From Bifidobacterium lemurum (GTDB lineage Bacteria > Actinomycetota > Actinomycetes > Actinomycetales > Bifidobacteriaceae): a stretch of 64,000 nucleotides of DNA. The DNA lies in NCBI RefSeq assembly GCF_014898175.1, contig NZ_CP062948.1, positions 2,728,001-2,792,000 on the forward strand, read 5' to 3'. The notes beneath the pieces are model-generated. The model saw only the letters and a list, made by a program, of their open reading frames with translations. It was not told the DNA's origin and made no database searches. A program made the position numbers and the translations under genes. Shown in pieces: positions 1 through 7,694 of the stretch; the first letter of the stretch is position 1; every line of letters begins with the position of its first letter.

Positions 1-900
1 AGTTCTTCCACGTACGGCATACGCCTTCATGATTTCCGATACCACGGCGTTCTCAAACAGAGGACCGCGATACTTGCTCATCATCAACTCATCATCACTT
101 TCCAGATCGAGTAGATAGCTAGCCAATCCAGTGTCATAAAAATACAGTTTCGGCGCCTTGATCAATCGTTTGCCGAAGTTCTTATGGTAAGGATGCAACC
201 TGAAGGCGATGAAACTGGATTCCAACATCGAAATCCACTCCTCGACGGTCTTTGCGTTGACGCCACAAGCGGAAGCCATGGCGCTATAGTTGACCACCTC
301 GCCGACCCGAACTGCGCACTGCACAAGAAAGTCGCGGAATTGAGACAGCTTACGCACACCCAACTCTTCACGGACATCCCGCTCCACATACGTAGACACG
401 TAGTTCGGAAAATAGTCAATAGGATCAAGACCAATGTCGTAAATTCGCGGATAACCGCCTCTGCGAACCCACATATCCATGCCCATGTCAGCATTCGCCA
501 ACTCGCTATGAGACAACGGCATCAGGTGAAGAACCGATGCCCTCCCGGCCAATGACTGTGAGATGCCTTGCATCAGCAGAAAATTCTGCGATCCGGATAA
601 GATGAACTGTCCCGGCTCCTGCCCCCGCTCATCGACGATGCCTTGCAGGTAAGAGAACAACTGCGGCACACGCTGCGCCTCATCGAATATGGCATGGTTG
701 TTGTATCTGGCAAGAAATGTCAGGGGATCATTCACAGCGAGACTTTGCGCATCGGGGTTCTCTAACGACACGTAATCATACTGAGGAAACTGCTCACGGA
801 TCAACGTAGTTTTGCCGCTCTGCCTTGTGCCCGTCAAAGTAAGGATAGGAAACTGTTGAAACTGCCGAATCATGGTCGGCGTAATAGCCCGCGGAATCAT
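1..900 (-). CDS. AAA+ ATPase with DUF4143 domain (C-terminus beyond window)
   Basis: The minus strand reads open from an ATG at 900 to the window edge, giving the first 300 residues. A Walker A motif (TGTRQSGKTT, about residues 23-32), a Walker B-like IFDEAQ (71-76) and a sensor-like LSGSQN (101-106) define an AAA_14 domain. From about residue 175 the sequence matches the winged-helix/DUF4143 style (VNYSAMASACGVNAKTVEEW; then LYFYDTGLASYLL). Proteins of this family are abundant in bifidobacteria; their cellular role is unknown. The start is backed by a purine-rich GAAGGAAAGG just upstream, and a 22-bp-period repeat array lies in the promoter region. No frameshift is visible in the part present. 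Confidence 0.9.
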   Translation of the reverse strand, partial: MIPRAITPTMIRQFQQFPILTLTGTRQSGKTTLIREQFPQYDYVSLENPDAQSLAVNDPLTFLARYNNHAIFDEAQRVPQLFSYLQGIVDERGQEPGQFILSGSQNFLLMQGISQSLAGRASVLHLMPLSHSELANADMGMDMWVRRGGYPRIYDIGLDPIDYFPNYVSTYVERDVREELGVRKLSQFRDFLVQCAVRVGEVVNYSAMASACGVNAKTVEEWISMLESSFIAFRLHPYHKNFGKRLIKAPKLYFYDTGLASYLLDLESDDELMMSKYRGPLFENAVVSEIMKAYAVRGRT

Positions 901-932
901 CGAGTCGCCTTTCCTTCAACTTATGGCATCAT

Positions 933-1037
933 CTAATCCAGATTAACACGCTTTCTATTCCCGATTTACACCTATTCTATTCCTGATTTACACCCACTCT
1001 ATTCCCGATTTACATGCATGCTATTCCCGATTTACAC
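933..1037. repeat. Five tandem 17-bp motifs at an exact 22-bp period
   Basis: CTATTCCCGATTTACAC occurs at 955-971, 977-993 (one mismatch), 999-1015 (one mismatch) and 1021-1037. A degenerate copy (14 of 17 matches) is in register at 933-949. The period is 22 bp throughout, about two helical turns, so each copy presents the same face of the DNA. The array sits immediately upstream of the divergently read DUF4143 ATPase start at 900. It looks like a multi-copy operator; the binding protein is unknown. Confidence 0.85.
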
Positions 1038-1078
1038 CAACGGTTCCAGCCGATCTAATGCACACACCCGTATCCATA

Positions 1079-1453
1079 TCAGTACCCGTGCGAATGGAGG
1101 TAGTCGTCGTCGAGGCCGAAATAGTGGCCGATCTCGTGGATCACGGTGATGCCGATCTGGTGGACGAGCTGCTGACGGGTGGAGCAGACACGTTCGTGTG
1201 GGCCTTTGAAGATGGTGATGATGTCGGGCATCACACCGCCGTAACTGGTGGTGCGCTGCGTAATCGGCACGCCTTCATACAAACCCAGCAACTCGCCGTG
1301 GGAGCCGCACATGGAGGCGAGCTCGCGCTCGTTCGGTTCGTCGGCCATGGCGATGCCCACATTGTCGAGCACTTCGCGGAACCGTTCGGGAATCGAATCC
1401 AACGCCTCCTCGACCGCGGCCGCGAACTCGTCATCCGTCATTCTCAACGCCAT
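1079..1453 (-). CDS. Small zincin-like metallopeptidase family protein
   Basis: This 124-residue protein ends with the zinc signature HEIGHYFGLDD (HExxHxxGxxD), three zinc ligands and the catalytic glutamate of the metzincin-like group, close to the C-terminus. Size and motif position fit the actinobacterial Zincin_1/DUF-type metallopeptidase family, cytosolic proteins of unknown substrate. There is no signal peptide. The start ATG at 1453 is followed by a second possible start four codons in (MTDDEF). It stands alone on the minus strand between two repeat-rich intergenic regions. Confidence 0.85.
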   Translation of the reverse strand: MALRMTDDEFAAAVEEALDSIPERFREVLDNVGIAMADEPNERELASMCGSHGELLGLYEGVPITQRTTSYGGVMPDIITIFKGPHERVCSTRQQLVHQIGITVIHEIGHYFGLDDDYLHSHGY

Positions 1454-1510
1454 ATCAGCACTCTTTCACTGTGTTGTCACGCCCTTCAACCATACCCAAT
1501 CATCTCAGCG

Positions 1511-1609
1511 TGCACATTTTCCAACACAAAATAGCCTGTCGTCTGCCACTTTCCAACATGAAACAGGGGTTTGGCTGCACGTTTTCCAACATGTCGGGCA
1601 GCCAAACCC
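1511..1609. repeat. Three TTTCCAACA motifs, the last inside a 12-bp inverted repeat
   Basis: Related copies TGCACATTTTCCAACACA (1511-1528), TGCCACTTTCCAACATG (1544-1560) and TGCACGTTTTCCAACATG (1576-1593) are spaced 33 and 32 bp apart, about three helical turns. The third copy lies in the loop of a perfect inverted repeat, GGGTTTGGCTGC (1567-1578) with GCAGCCAAACCC (1598-1609). The element separates the metallopeptidase from a decayed gene. It could be an operator or a folded RNA; no T-run marks it as a terminator. Confidence 0.7.
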
Positions 1610-1617
1610 GTGCGGAC

Positions 1618-2368
1618 TCAGTCGAACAGCGGGTCGTTGGGGTCGATGATGGGCAGGCGTTCACCGGCCTCCTCAGGAGTCTGGCCGCCATAGGCGCGAT
1701 GCGGCAACACGGCCCATGCATCAAGGAACACACCGATCAGCAGCTCACGTCTAATACCCGGGTCCAACATCGCGGCGTCGACACCGAAATCAAACAATCC
1801 CACCAACAGCTCAGCCGGATTCGTCCGAATCGGGGCATAATAAATCGACGCGGCCAGCTCTTCCCAACGCACCATGCAGTCACCCAGAATCGTCAGCGCC
1901 CTGCACCGGTCGCGTACCAAACGCACACACTCTCGCTATGCGTCGTCGAGACGGACTTCGCCATACGAATGCATTCGGCGGTCAACCGCGGTTCGGATGC
2001 GGCAAGCTCCGCCGCGTGGGCCACCACATATTCCAGCGAAGTCAGCCCATCTTCGTCGGTGAAGTCGAATGTCACCCACTCATCAGCCGCATGCGCGAAA
2101 GCCGGCGAGTCCACGTCGATACACGATTCAGAATCATCAGCTCCCAGACTCTAGAAGCATTCAGCATAGGCTCGCTTCATCGTCTCTTCGGACTCATCGC
2201 CCTTGATCTGGGCGTACAAATCAAGCACTATCTGGCAATCGATCAGGTCGCTCTCACACGGATCGTCATCCCAAGGCGATCCGATTGGATGAACCGGCGG
2301 AAAACCCGCGCGATCGGTATGGCCCACGTATAGTCCATCAGCGTAGGTGCTCCGGTATTCAATGACAT
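1618..2368 (-). pseudogene. Decayed hypothetical gene (two frameshifts and an in-frame stop)
   Basis: Reading minus from an ATG at 2368, the sequence starts as MSLNTGAPTLMDYTWAIP and then changes frame to a stretch containing GSPWDDDPCESDLIDCQIVL. That frame meets an in-frame TAG after KRAYAECF near 2153. It continues in the same frame as DSPAFAHAADEWVTFDF and shifts frame again near 1930, at a run of GT dinucleotides, to a stretch ending LPIIDPNDPLFD at 1618. Each segment has protein-like composition and they abut in order, which is what a single decayed gene of about 240 codons would give. I do not recognise the family. Sequencing error could explain one lesion but hardly three. Confidence 0.7.
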
Positions 2369-2466
2369 CTTATCCACGAGGCCCAGCCCCTCAACGTGGA
2401 CATTCCGATAGTAAATGACAGCTTATCCACGGGAGATGGATTTTCAACGTGGGCGAATCGGCAGTA
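2361..2466. repeat. 53-bp direct repeat with TTATCCAC boxes and conserved hairpin arms
   Basis: Two copies begin at 2361 and 2414, exactly 53 bp apart. Each has AATGACA, then TTATCCACG (2370 and 2423), and about 16 bp later CAACGTGG. CCACG and CGTGG can pair in both copies although the loops differ. A third TTATCCAT lies at 2491 and a TCATCCACA at 2530. The region 2369-2595 contains no gene; it is the upstream region of the decayed gene. The boxes resemble DnaA boxes but there are too few for an origin. Confidence 0.65.
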
Positions 2467-2595
2467 ACTGCCGAATCATACACACACGGGTTATCCATCA
2501 CCGTTGACGGTGTGATAGCGCACAGCAACTCATCCACACCCGCAGGAGTCAACACGTTAAAGCCCGAGAACCAGAGGGGGGGGGCAGGCCTATGG

Positions 2596-2979
2596 CTACT
2601 CCAACGAATCGAGGACGTCGTCGATAAGCAGACGGGTTTTTGCGGCATCGGCATCGTTTCGCAGACGTGGGAACCGCCGCAGAGCATTGGCGGGACTGGC
2701 ATCGGCGGCTCGGGCGATATTCGATTTGCTGATGCCGCGCGACGCGGCCTTCTCCGCCAAGCGATCCACCAGAGAATCGGAGACTTGGCGCATGCGTTCG
2801 GCGACCCACAATTGGGCCATTTCCGGCGAAAGGTCGTAATCCTCGGACAGTTCGCTGCTCGCCTCCTGCACGGCCGCCCACAGCACCATGAACGGTTTGC
2901 GGTAATAGGCGATCTGCTCTTGGGGCGACTCCCCCGCCAGCGCCTCCAGCGCTTTACGGTCCGTGCTGTTGTCGCTCAT
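2596..2979 (-). CDS. Small hypothetical protein with C-terminal helix-turn-helix
   Basis: The 127-residue product is acidic and helical. Residues 77-103 (KAASRGISKSNIARAADASP, then ANALRRFP) look like a helix-turn-helix of the kind found in small transcriptional regulators or antitoxin-like proteins. There is no signal peptide or membrane segment. The ATG at 2979 is the first in frame. The gene is followed, on its 3' side, by the repeat-rich stretch 2369-2595, which could be a target. I do not recognise a named family, and the DNA-binding role is inference from the HTH-like stretch only. Confidence 0.7.
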   Translation of the reverse strand: MSDNSTDRKALEALAGESPQEQIAYYRKPFMVLWAAVQEASSELSEDYDLSPEMAQLWVAERMRQVSDSLVDRLAEKAASRGISKSNIARAADASPANALRRFPRLRNDADAAKTRLLIDDVLDSLE

Positions 2980-3033
2980 ATGCCCTCATTTCGCCGCCAT
3001 AATCCGCTGGGACAAGTGTACGACAGGATGGCG

Positions 3034-3170
3034 GAGATGCTTCGACTCCGCTCGGCATGACGAAGAAGGGAACACTTGCATGACGTAGGAAGGCATGCCC
3101 GGGATGATGATGAAGAGGACGCTCGACATGACGAGGATGATGGAGATGCCTCGACTCCGCTCGGCATGAC
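3034..3170. repeat. Two copies of the GAGATGCCTCGACTC repeat variant
   Basis: The unit GAGATGC(C/T)TCGACTCCGC followed by TCGGCATGACGA occurs at about 3034-3062 and 3143-3170. It is a variant of the dispersed element found at about a dozen places in this window (elsewhere GAGATCCTTCGACTCC with CTCAGGATGACG). Short GGCATGACG fragments are scattered between and after the copies to about 3220, giving a degenerate repeat cluster between two divergent genes. Confidence 0.75.
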
Positions 3171-3286
3171 AAATAAAGGTACCCGGCATGGTGACGAGAA
3201 GGTTCGGCATGACGGAGGGAAAGTACGCCAAAGGTGTGTGGCCGATAGATGGGCGCTGTTACCTGGGCGAGATTAGTATGGGCTGC

Positions 3287-4051
3287 ATGACTGAAGCAGC
3301 ACATGACGATTACCAACTGCCCGCAGGCTTCGAACGGTGTTCGAAGCTTGATCCCGTCGTCCAAGCACCGACCGCGTTGGAGCGTGCCCGCGTGCTGGTG
3401 ACGATTCTCGCCAATCCCGGCGGATGCCCGTGGGACGAGAAACAGACCAACACGACCCTGCTCAAGAATCTGCTTGAGGAGACCTACGAATTCGTCGATA
3501 CGGTCGAGGAGAACGACCGTGAGGGCATGCGCGAGGAGCTCGGCGATCTGCTCATGCAGTCGCTGTATCAGGCCGCCGTATGCGAGAAGGATGCGACCGA
3601 CCCGTTCACCTTGGATGAGGTGTGCGACCGTCTGGTCGATAAGCTCATCACCCGTCATCCGAACGTGTTCGCACCTGATGATGACGCGAACACAGGCAAA
3701 GAGGAGTCCGCCGAAGAGGTGCTGGCGACATGGAATCAGATGAAGCAGCGCGAGAAGCGCCGCAAGTCCGCCATCGAAGGCATCTCGCACGCGCAGGGCG
3801 CGTTCCCTCGCGCGGCGAAGATTGTGCATCGTGTGGCCAAAGCCGACGATTCGGAATTGTTCGTAAAAGCCATAATGCGGGCCAATACCGACGCCGATTC
3901 GCGCCAGTCGACACCGGATGATTACGCCGATCAGATCCTGCGCGTCATTCAGCAGGCCGACGCCGATGGGGTCGACATCGAATCGGCGTTGCGCAATCGC
4001 CTGCGTGACATCGAACAGCGGATCATCGATTTGGAATCAAGCGCTCGGTAG
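3287..4051 (+). CDS. mazG: MazG nucleoside triphosphate pyrophosphohydrolase
   Basis: MazG hydrolyses (d)NTPs to the monophosphate and pyrophosphate, cleaning the nucleotide pool and affecting ppGpp levels. The 254-residue product has the all-alpha MazG core with metal-binding acidic motifs: EETYEF near residue 64 and EELGDLL near residue 84, preceded by the family's CPWD motif (GGCPWDEKQT). A second, shorter helical repeat follows (KSAIEGISHAQGAFPRAAKI onward). The reading frame is open further upstream through a repeat cluster; I chose the ATG at 3287 (an alternative is 3278) because the family starts shortly before the conserved core. It converges on the trigger factor gene. Confidence 0.88.
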   Translation: MTEAAHDDYQLPAGFERCSKLDPVVQAPTALERARVLVTILANPGGCPWDEKQTNTTLLKNLLEETYEFVDTVEENDREGMREELGDLLMQSLYQAAVCEKDATDPFTLDEVCDRLVDKLITRHPNVFAPDDDANTGKEESAEEVLATWNQMKQREKRRKSAIEGISHAQGAFPRAAKIVHRVAKADDSELFVKAIMRANTDADSRQSTPDDYADQILRVIQQADADGVDIESALRNRLRDIEQRIIDLESSAR

Positions 4052-4096
4052 AAGCTGTCAGGGAACATCAACGGGAACTGAGCGGAGTGGCGGGAT

Positions 4097-4126
4097 GAGA
4101 TGCCTCGACTGCGCTCGGCATGACGA
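4097..4126. repeat. Dispersed repeat variant, single copy
   Basis: GAGATGCCTCGACTGCGCTC with GGCATGACGA, the same variant as at 3034 and 3143, lies in the intergenic space after mazG. Confidence 0.7.
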
Positions 4127-4165
4127 GTAACGAGTGCGCAGTATAACGACAACTGCAGCAACAGC

Positions 4166-4200
4166 AAAAGACCGGAACCCATTACAGGCTCCGGTCTTTT
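4166..4200. terminator. Bidirectional intrinsic terminator between mazG and tig
   Basis: AAAAGACCGGA (4166-4176) pairs perfectly with TCCGGTCTTTT (4190-4200) across a 13-nt loop. The T-run works on both strands, as expected between convergent genes. Confidence 0.88.
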
Positions 4201-4245
4201 GTTAGAAGCTAGTAACTAGCTGTCGATCGCGTTGCAAGCGCAAGC

Positions 4246-5607
4246 TCACTCGGCGTCGGCGTTGGCCAGTTCGTCGGCCACGGCAGCGGCGGCGGAAGCG
4301 GCTTCGACGGAGTCGGCCTCTTCGTCGTCCTCACCGAGGAACGCGGACAGGTCGACCTCTTCGCCGTCGGCGGTGAACTTCACGGCGCGCATGCCGGCGA
4401 GCAGGCCCTTGGAACGTCCGACTTCCTGCACGGCGGAGCCGAGCTGGCCGTTGCGGACGATCGCCTGGATGAAGTTGTTCGGATCCATGCCGTACTGCTG
4501 GGCGATGGAGGCGAGGAAGTTGAACACGTCGGCCTGGGAGACCTGCACGTCCAGCATCTCGGCCAGAGCGTCGAGGGTCATCTGGTCGCGCAGTTCCTTC
4601 TCGACCTGCTCCTCGGCTTCGGCCTTCTGCTCCTTGGTGGCCTTCTCCGGATCCGGGGTCATGCCCTTGAGGTGCTCTTCGACCATGGAGGCCTTGACGC
4701 CCTTCGGCACCGGGATCTCCAGCTCTTCCTGCAGCTTGGCGATGAACGCGTCGCGGGCGTCGGTGGCCTGGCGGCCCTTGGCGGCGTCGGCGGCGTTCTT
4801 GCGGATGTCTTCCTTAAGCTCCTCGAGGGTGTCGAACTCGGAGGCCTCCTGGGCGAACTCGTCATCCAGCTCCGGCAGCTCCTCGGCCTTCACGGAGTTG
4901 ACCTTCACCTTGATCTGAGCCTTCTCGCCCTCGTGCTCGCCGGCTTCCAGCGTGCCTTCGAAGGTGGTCTCCTCGCCGGCGGACAGGCCTTCGAGGGCCT
5001 CATCCAGACCGTCGAGCATGGTGCCGGAGCCGAGCTCATAGCTCACGCCCTCCTGGGAGTCGACGGACTCGCCGTCGATCTGGGCGTCCAGGTCGATGTT
5101 GGCGAAGTCGCCCTTGGCGGCCGGGCGATCCACACCCACGAGGGTGCCGAAACGCTGGCGCAGGGATTCAAGGCGGGCGTTCACGTCCTCATCCTTGACT
5201 TCGGGCTTGGCGATGGCGATTTCCATGCCGTCGAGCTTCGGCAGATTGATATCCGGACGACGCTCCACGGTGGCGATGAACTTCAGCTTGGTCTCGTCCT
5301 TGGAGGAGGCGGGGACTTCCTGCACGTCCAGCTCGGGCTGGGCCATCGGGCGGATCTTCTTCTCCTCGAGCGCCTTGGAGTAGAGCTCCGGCACCGCGTT
5401 GTTCACGGCCTCACCGGCGATGCCGGCGAATCCGTAACGCTGCTCGATGAGCTTCGCCGGCACATGTCCCTTGCGGAAGCCGGGGATGTTCGCCTGCTTG
5501 GCAATCTCCTTGCGGGCCTCGTCCAGATAGGGTTCGAACTCCTCCGGGTCGACGGTGACGGTGAGCTTCACCTTGGTCGGCTCAAGATTCCTAACGCTGA
5601 TTTTCAC
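4246..5607 (-). CDS. tig: Trigger factor, ribosome-associated chaperone/PPIase
   Basis: Trigger factor binds the ribosomal exit tunnel through L23 and shields nascent chains. The 453-residue product has the ribosome-docking signature GFRKG at residues 43-47 in the N-terminal domain, an FKBP-type prolyl isomerase domain at about 155-240 (GDFANIDLDAQIDGESVD onward) and a long helical C-terminal chaperone region. It ends in an acidic alanine-rich tail (DDEEADSVEAASAAAAVADE), typical of actinobacterial homologues. Length is normal. It reads minus, converging on mazG over a shared terminator, and lies downstream of the RNase D-like gene with a short gap. Confidence 0.97.
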   Translation of the reverse strand: MKISVRNLEPTKVKLTVTVDPEEFEPYLDEARKEIAKQANIPGFRKGHVPAKLIEQRYGFAGIAGEAVNNAVPELYSKALEEKKIRPMAQPELDVQEVPASSKDETKLKFIATVERRPDINLPKLDGMEIAIAKPEVKDEDVNARLESLRQRFGTLVGVDRPAAKGDFANIDLDAQIDGESVDSQEGVSYELGSGTMLDGLDEALEGLSAGEETTFEGTLEAGEHEGEKAQIKVKVNSVKAEELPELDDEFAQEASEFDTLEELKEDIRKNAADAAKGRQATDARDAFIAKLQEELEIPVPKGVKASMVEEHLKGMTPDPEKATKEQKAEAEEQVEKELRDQMTLDALAEMLDVQVSQADVFNFLASIAQQYGMDPNNFIQAIVRNGQLGSAVQEVGRSKGLLAGMRAVKFTADGEEVDLSAFLGEDDEEADSVEAASAAAAVADELANADAE

Positions 5608-5659
5608 GCTTAACGCTCCTGAAAGTCGTGTTTTCTTACATTCTGCCGTAGGGCAACCT

Positions 5660-6976
5660 CTACATGATAACCCTACTCACGGACGCTGCGATGAGTTTCA
5701 CCTGCCACGCCCGGGCGCCCTGCTCCTCGAGGAATCGCGCCACGTCCACATTCGCGGGATCGTCCAGCCAGCAGAGGTTGCGTAGAATCTGCGGTTTGAC
5801 GATGATTTCGGCCGGCGTGCGCGTGTCCTCGCCGATTTGGTTGACGACCTTGCGCACCCGTTGCAGGCGCTCGTATCGTTCGGGATGGCGGGTCTGCCAG
5901 ATGCGCATCGACCGTGGCGCGTTCGTCTCGTTCTCTCCGGGCTGACTGGATGCCGGCATGACGGGCAGTTCGCCGGGTTTCAGGTCAAGCGCGCGTTGGA
6001 TCGCGTCCTTCCAAACGCGGGGTTTGACCTCGCGTTGGATGGGCGCGTACCGTTCGAACATTTTGTCCTGCGCGCTGCCGGTATGCATGCGCACACGCTC
6101 GTTGAGACAGCGGATCGCGCGGAATTCGCGCACGTTGTGCGGTTTCTTCTGCGCGGCCTCCATAATCGACGAGTCGGCCAGCAGAAGGCTGGGGGCGATG
6201 TCGTATTGGCGGGCCAACCGGTCGCGCTCCTCCCACAGCGATTTGGCGATGGCGAGTCCGCGTCGGTCGCGGCCCAGCTGGGTGATGCGTGAGATGCGCA
6301 TCCAAGGCGCGGGATGCGGTGGCTTGGGGGTGAGACCCTCCCGCAGGGCGAACGCGAACTCCTCCTCGGCCCATTCGTCCTTGCCGTGCTCGCGCAGGTC
6401 CCGACGCATCAACTCTTCCAGCTCGATAAGCAGTTCCACATCCAGCGCGGCGTAGTTGCGCCAGTCTCGCGGCAGCGGGCGGTACGACCAGTCGGCCGCG
6501 GAATGCTCTTTGGCCAAGGTCACGCCGAGATAATGCTCGATCACCGCGGCGAGCCCGAAGCGGTGCATACCCAGCAGCCGGGCGGCGATCTCCGTGTCGA
6601 ACAGACGTTGCGGGGTCATCCCCAGGTCGCCGAAGCCCGGCAGGTCCATCATCGAATCATGCAGAATCCATGTCGCGTCGCCCACGGCGCGGTTGAAGTC
6701 GTTCCAATCGGCACCGGCCTGACCCAAAGCCACCGGGTCGAACAGCATGATGCCGGCGTCACCGCGTTTGAACTGCACCAGCCAATCCTCATGGCCGTAC
6801 CGGTATCCGGACGCGCGTTCGGCATCGGCGGCCAACGGGCCGGATGCCGCGCCCAAAGCGTCGCATGCCTCACGGAACCCTGCGAGCGTGTCGATCACGT
6901 CGGGCACTCCCCCGCGCGGCTCGCTGAGCAGACGCGGCTCCGCCTTGGCGATGCGACGGTCAATCTGATGAGTCAC
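5660..6976 (-). CDS. rnd: Ribonuclease D-like 3'-5' exonuclease with HRDC domain
   Basis: A DEDD-type 3'-5' exoribonuclease. The DEDDy residues are visible as D/E in LAADAERASG, D in ILHDSMMDLPG, and Y/D in YAALDVELLIEL; an HRDC nucleic-acid-binding domain follows at about residues 240-310. The frame is open upstream but that part is not protein-like for this family. I use the GTG at 6976 (reading VTHQIDRR), giving 438 residues. This overlaps by 17 bp the end of the upstream DUF3000 gene, so the two are translationally linked. The pair is conserved together in actinobacteria. Confidence 0.88.
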   Translation of the reverse strand: MTHQIDRRIAKAEPRLLSEPRGGVPDVIDTLAGFREACDALGAASGPLAADAERASGYRYGHEDWLVQFKRGDAGIMLFDPVALGQAGADWNDFNRAVGDATWILHDSMMDLPGFGDLGMTPQRLFDTEIAARLLGMHRFGLAAVIEHYLGVTLAKEHSAADWSYRPLPRDWRNYAALDVELLIELEELMRRDLREHGKDEWAEEEFAFALREGLTPKPPHPAPWMRISRITQLGRDRRGLAIAKSLWEERDRLARQYDIAPSLLLADSSIMEAAQKKPHNVREFRAIRCLNERVRMHTGSAQDKMFERYAPIQREVKPRVWKDAIQRALDLKPGELPVMPASSQPGENETNAPRSMRIWQTRHPERYERLQRVRKVVNQIGEDTRTPAEIIVKPQILRNLCWLDDPANVDVARFLEEQGARAWQVKLIAASVSRVIM

Positions 6977-7622
6977 TACCCAATCCCTCGTCGAAACGAA
7001 CAGTGGATCTGATGAACCTGGCCCACATACCGACCTGCGCGCCGGCATCGAGTCCGCCGTCGGGCAGACCAAGCGGCGACCACGACACGCGCATCTCGCA
7101 TCCGGCGTCCGTCTCGGACGGCAACGAACCGAACGACGTGTTCTGGGTCACGGTCACCGTGCCGCCGACGGAATCGGGATTCACATCCGACAGGAAGTCG
7201 CACATTTCGTCCCAATACATGCGTGGGGCGAGTCCATCGTTCTCGCTGGCATGCAGCGGCAGTCGGGTGAAGGCCACGCACCGCCAGCGACCGGCCCAAT
7301 CGATACGCGACTGCGCCGAGAACAGAATCATAATCCAACCCGTGGCAAGTCGCGGCGAGCGGTACGGATCCGATGGGAACGACGCGGCATCATCGCCATG
7401 TTCGCCGCATTCCAATTCGACGCCGATACCGTAGTCGGACAGCGTGGAAGGAACGGGGATCTCGCGGTAACGCACGTCGCCGACACGCGTCATATCCCGA
7501 ACCGACTCCACGGCGTTCCACACCTCATCGGGCACGCCGGCCGGTCGTTCGGGCAATCCGTCTTGCCGGGGCGCCGACGCCGTTGGAGGCGCACCCGCCG
7601 GGAATGCGTAGATGTCTGCCAT
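6960..7622 (-). CDS. DUF3000 domain protein
   Basis: This 220-residue cytosolic protein matches the actinobacterial DUF3000 family, whose gene habitually sits just upstream of the RNase D homologue, as here. Recognisable features include the N-terminal VWNAVESVRDM segment and a central SPYRSPR-like stretch (SDPYRSPRLATGWIMILFSA). No catalytic motif is apparent. The function is not known; the conserved pairing and overlap with the exonuclease gene suggest a related role in RNA metabolism. Confidence 0.82.
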   Translation of the reverse strand: MADIYAFPAGAPPTASAPRQDGLPERPAGVPDEVWNAVESVRDMTRVGDVRYREIPVPSTLSDYGIGVELECGEHGDDAASFPSDPYRSPRLATGWIMILFSAQSRIDWAGRWRCVAFTRLPLHASENDGLAPRMYWDEMCDFLSDVNPDSVGGTVTVTQNTSFGSLPSETDAGCEMRVSWSPLGLPDGGLDAGAQVGMWARFIRSTVRFDEGLGSDSSD

Positions 7623-7694
7623 ATACCTAGGCTAAAGGCCCCAAGCCCCGTTGCAGCGCATCCACACGCCCTTGCGCCTGAACTCCGCAGGAAT

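Noticed and set aside
933..1037. CRISPR array
   Set aside because: The 17-bp repeats have only 5-bp spacers at a fixed 22-bp period and no cas genes are nearby; phased operators fit better.
2370..2537. Chromosomal origin because of TTATCCAC boxes
   Set aside because: Only two near-perfect boxes, no AT-rich unwinding region and no dnaA/dnaN nearby.
2954..3829. Minus-strand 291-residue frame overlapping mazG
   Set aside because: It runs through the dispersed repeats and antisense to a well-defined MazG domain.
4672..5613. Plus-strand 313-residue frame opposite the trigger factor gene
   Set aside because: Low-complexity leucine/glycine-rich shadow of tig; no domain or ribosome site.
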